Origin: Bradyrhizobium sp. 195
GTDB lineage: Bacteria > Pseudomonadota > Alphaproteobacteria > Rhizobiales > Xanthobacteraceae
Assembly: GCF_023101665.1 (NCBI RefSeq)
Contig: NZ_CP082161.1
Location: forward strand, 1,922,001 to 1,986,000
Direction of reading: 5' to 3'
DNA: 64,000 bases
The position numbers and the translations under genes are program-made. Each line of letters starts with the position of its first letter. The first letter of the stretch is position 1. The notes beneath the pieces are model-generated. The model saw only the letters and a list, made by a program, of their open reading frames with translations, did not search any database and was not told where the DNA came from. Below, piece by piece: positions 61,675-64,000 of this stretch.

Positions 61675-63579
61675 TCAGTTGGACTTCGCATTCTCTTTGG
61701 CATTCTCCGCCGACGGCGATCCATCCTGCGCGGGGCGCTTTCCGCCTCCGGTAATGCGCTGCTTCAGAAGATCGAGGAAGGGAGACGCCGCAGGCGATTG
61801 TCGGATCAGGCTTTCAGGGTCGGGGAAAATCAGCGGATCGTCCCAGGGGCCCTGAACCATGAAGGGCAATTGAAACCCGGACGTCGTATTGAGGCTTGCC
61901 ACGCCCTTCATGTCGTATTCGCGCGTCGGCACCGAGGCGGTGCCGGTCAGCGTGATCTTTGCGGCCGGCCCTTCGATGCGGATGTCCTCGGCGGTGGCGA
62001 TCCCGTCGGAGAATTTTACCGCGATGGTGAGATTGCTGTATGGCGTCGAACCGTTGCGGAAATTGCCGCCGCCGGACAGCGGCCGTCGCTCCAGGCGCTT
62101 CAGGAGCTGTTCGGCGTTGAAGCCCGAGATCGCGCCGTCGTGCCCGGTGACGGTGGCGCTGCCGTCGAGCGACTGCACGAGGCCGAACGGGCTCGAGCCC
62201 GAGGCGAACAGCGACACGTTGATGTTGCCGCGGCCGGACAGCTTGTTGAGGCCGAACAGTTCGGTGGCGCAGGCCTGGAGATCGACGTCGGTGAACTGGA
62301 ATTGCGCCTTGATGTCGGCGACGGTGTCGGAGCGCGCGATGCCGAACGAGCCCTTGGCGATCCCGCCATAGATCTGCGCCTCGCCGACCGAGAGCGCCAG
62401 CGTGCCGTTGCGCAAATTGGCGCCAATCGCCGTGCGGCCGAGCTTCGTCGGCCCGACCGTCAGCTTTGCCGCCGACAGGCGCATGTCGAGATCTGTGGTG
62501 GACAATCCGTTGAGATCGAACAGCTGCCTGTTCCAGTCGCGCGCGCCGCTCGCGAGCAGGCGGAAGGTGGAGATGTAAGGTGTGAAGTCGAGCGCGTCGG
62601 CGGCAAGTGTCGCCTGCAAGGTCTGTCGGCCGTTATTGGCGTAGGTCATGACGCCCTCGGCGGCGTTGCCGTCGAGCTCGACATTGACATTGGTGAGCGC
62701 GATCGAGGCCCCGACGACGTTGGCGCGCGCCTTCAGCACGAAGCGGCCGAAACCGCCGCTGGCGGGCTGCGGCTGCCCGGTCCAGCGCAGCGCGTTGCGC
62801 AAGGAGGGGCTGTCGATCGTGAGCGTGCCTTCCATCATCGGGCTGGTGCGGTTGGCGACGCTGCCGTCGAAGGCGAGCTTGAGTGGTGCGCTGGCGATCC
62901 GCGCCTTCAAACCCGATCGCTCGCCGGAGAGGGCGGCGACGAAATCGGAGAAGCTGATCGTACCGTCGACACGCTCGCCGCGCCAGTCGAACTGTCCGGT
63001 CGCGGCGAAGGAGCGCGAGATCGAGGGCCAGGCCAGCGACAGGTCGATGTCGTTGAACTGCTCGGTGGCGTGCGTGGCGGCGTCCTCGTATTCGAGCACG
63101 CCGTCCTGGATCCGGATTTCGGAGAACGAGATCTGGTTCTCGGCCCCGGGCTTCATCGTGCGCGCGATGGTCTGGATGAAGGGCGTCCAGTTGCTCTCGC
63201 CGTCCGGCTTCAGGCTGACATGGATGCGGGGCCGCAGCAGCGTCAGGTCGGCGATCTCGAACCGTTGCAGCAGCAACGGCAGCAGCCGCAGATTGACGGT
63301 GAGCACGTCGACATGGAGCGCGGGATTGCTGGTGCCGCCGTCCTTGAGGCCGACGTCGTGGAAGGAGATGTAGCTTGCCGGCAGCACCGAGATGTCGATG
63401 TTCCCAGCGACATTGAGCTCGAGCCCGGTGACATCGCGGATCTGCGCTTCGACCGCCTTGCGCAGCGCGTCGCGGTTGATGAGCCAGGAGGTCGCGATCA
63501 GGGCGATCAGTGCCACGCCGAGCAGCGCCGCGATCGGCGTCCCGAGGCGCTTCATTCCTTGGGCCATGGTCAATGGCAT
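61675..63579 (-). CDS. AsmA family protein
   Basis: This 634-residue protein has one N-terminal transmembrane helix (TPIAALLGVALIALIATSWLI) and a long beta-rich periplasmic region. It starts with the AsmA block LRKAVEAQIRDVTGLELNVAGN and ends with a C-terminal AsmA-2-like block (LSGRGNINVSLFASGSSPF and LQSLDGSATVTGHDGAISGF). AsmA-type proteins are thought to bridge the periplasm and affect outer-membrane lipid transport. ATG 63567 is an alternative start. A Lys/Asn/Ala-rich tail (about 615-634) follows. Confidence 0.88.
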   Translation of the reverse strand: MPLTMAQGMKRLGTPIAALLGVALIALIATSWLINRDALRKAVEAQIRDVTGLELNVAGNIDISVLPASYISFHDVGLKDGGTSNPALHVDVLTVNLRLLPLLLQRFEIADLTLLRPRIHVSLKPDGESNWTPFIQTIARTMKPGAENQISFSEIRIQDGVLEYEDAATHATEQFNDIDLSLAWPSISRSFAATGQFDWRGERVDGTISFSDFVAALSGERSGLKARIASAPLKLAFDGSVANRTSPMMEGTLTIDSPSLRNALRWTGQPQPASGGFGRFVLKARANVVGASIALTNVNVELDGNAAEGVMTYANNGRQTLQATLAADALDFTPYISTFRLLASGARDWNRQLFDLNGLSTTDLDMRLSAAKLTVGPTKLGRTAIGANLRNGTLALSVGEAQIYGGIAKGSFGIARSDTVADIKAQFQFTDVDLQACATELFGLNKLSGRGNINVSLFASGSSPFGLVQSLDGSATVTGHDGAISGFNAEQLLKRLERRPLSGGGNFRNGSTPYSNLTIAVKFSDGIATAEDIRIEGPAAKITLTGTASVPTREYDMKGVASLNTTSGFQLPFMVQGPWDDPLIFPDPESLIRQSPAASPFLDLLKQRITGGGKRPAQDGSPSAENAKENAKSN

Positions 63580-63853
63580 GTCCTGATCGGGTTGGTCGTT
63601 GGAGCCAGCAGGGCGGCCGGGAAACCTGCATGCCCACGCCTAAGCCCTATTGTGTTAAGTCCCGCAACTTGATGGGTTTTCTTGTCGCTTTCAAGGCCGC
63701 GGACGGTTCTGCCCACGGCGTGGGCAGCTTCTATCACCCAGGCGCGGTGCGGAGAACCCCGTATCATTGACGGCTTTGGAGGATTTCGCCTAATAATCGC
63801 CGCCAATAGGGCGCGACGCCTCCAAGCCGAAGGTTCAGTCGAGGTTTTTTTGC

Positions 63854-64000
63854 ATGAACAAGGTCTATCCCGACGCCAAGTCGGCTCTGTCAGGCATTTT
63901 GAAAGACAACATGATGATCATGTCGGGAGGCTTCGGCCTCTGCGGCATCGCCGAGGAGCTGTCGGACGCGATCCGCGAGTCCGGCGTCAAGGGCCTGACG
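63854..64000 (+). CDS. 3-oxoacid CoA-transferase subunit A (3' end outside window)
   Basis: The first 49 codons read MNKVYPDAKSALSGILKDNM, then MIMSGGFGLCGIAEELSDAI and RESGVKGLT. This is the N-terminal block of the alpha subunit of succinyl-CoA:3-ketoacid CoA-transferases, with the Gly-rich SGGFGLCGIAE segment that binds CoA. Such enzymes activate acetoacetate. A GAGG box precedes the ATG. The gene runs off the right edge, and subunit B is expected just beyond it. Confidence 0.9.
   Translation, partial: MNKVYPDAKSALSGILKDNMMIMSGGFGLCGIAEELSDAIRESGVKGLT

Noticed and set aside
1..64000. tRNA, rRNA, CRISPR, prophage or transposase
   Set aside because: I looked for cloverleaf-like segments, regular spacer arrays and integrase or transposase proteins and saw none; a tRNA or covariance-model scan would be needed to exclude a cryptic RNA.

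Overview
This window looks like chromosomal DNA of a Bradyrhizobium-type alphaproteobacterium (Rhizobiales, Nitrobacteraceae). The reasons are high G+C with strong GC-ending codon bias, the alphaproteobacterial neighbour set pyk / DUF1036 / DUF1244 / GapR (DUF2312), an aa3-type oxidase subunit IV next to a three-part pnt operon, and several short interspersed palindromic repeats of kinds I associate with Bradyrhizobium genomes. The assignment rests on recall of families and gene order, not on a search. I see no rRNA, tRNA, CRISPR array, prophage or insertion sequence.

Region 1 (1-10.2 kb) is an envelope and housekeeping block: tolB (cut at the left edge), a GGDEF-EAL c-di-GMP protein, a FeeM-like N-acyl amino acid synthase, pal, cpoB, tilS and ftsH. 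The two signalling genes sit between tolB and pal. Region 2 (10.3-14.3 kb) holds a secreted serine hydrolase and two tandem paralogous RTX-like proteins built of about 32-residue GGNDT repeats. Region 3 (14.7-21.1 kb) is a putative surface-glycosylation locus. Two paralogous polytopic membrane proteins with soluble C-terminal domains bracket a third membrane protein, a GtrB-like polyprenyl-phosphate glycosyltransferase and a methyltransferase. An orphan Flp pilin and a TetR regulator follow.

Region 4 (22.9-35.2 kb) carries pyruvate kinase and its small conserved neighbours, a DUF1801 protein bracketed by repeats, a very basic hypothetical protein, two cell-wall enzymes (an M15/DUF882 protein and an L,D-transpeptidase), an orphan sigma-54 response regulator and an M3 oligoendopeptidase with a lysine-rich N-terminal extension. 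Region 5 (35.3-49.7 kb) contains the oxidase subunit IV, the pnt transhydrogenase operon, an alpha/beta hydrolase, a NhaD-like antiporter, a cupin, a TPR lipoprotein, rpsU, aqpZ, purEK, a diguanylate cyclase, several very small proteins (two of the YdcH family) and an LhgO-like oxidoreductase.

Region 6 (49.9-64 kb) has a triple-PAS GGDEF-EAL protein with a degenerate SGDEF motif, glpD, a spermidine/putrescine-type ABC cassette (ATPase and two permeases, no binding protein), a sugar-type ABC cassette on the other strand (binding protein and two permeases, no ATPase), an AsmA-family protein, and the start of a CoA-transferase subunit A at the right edge.

The observations most worth checking are the signalling genes inside the tol-pal cluster with palindromes ahead of the FeeM-like gene and pal, the 32-residue-repeat RTX twins, the flanking-paralogue glycosylation locus, and three consecutive plus-strand genes whose stop codons lie inside repeat elements.
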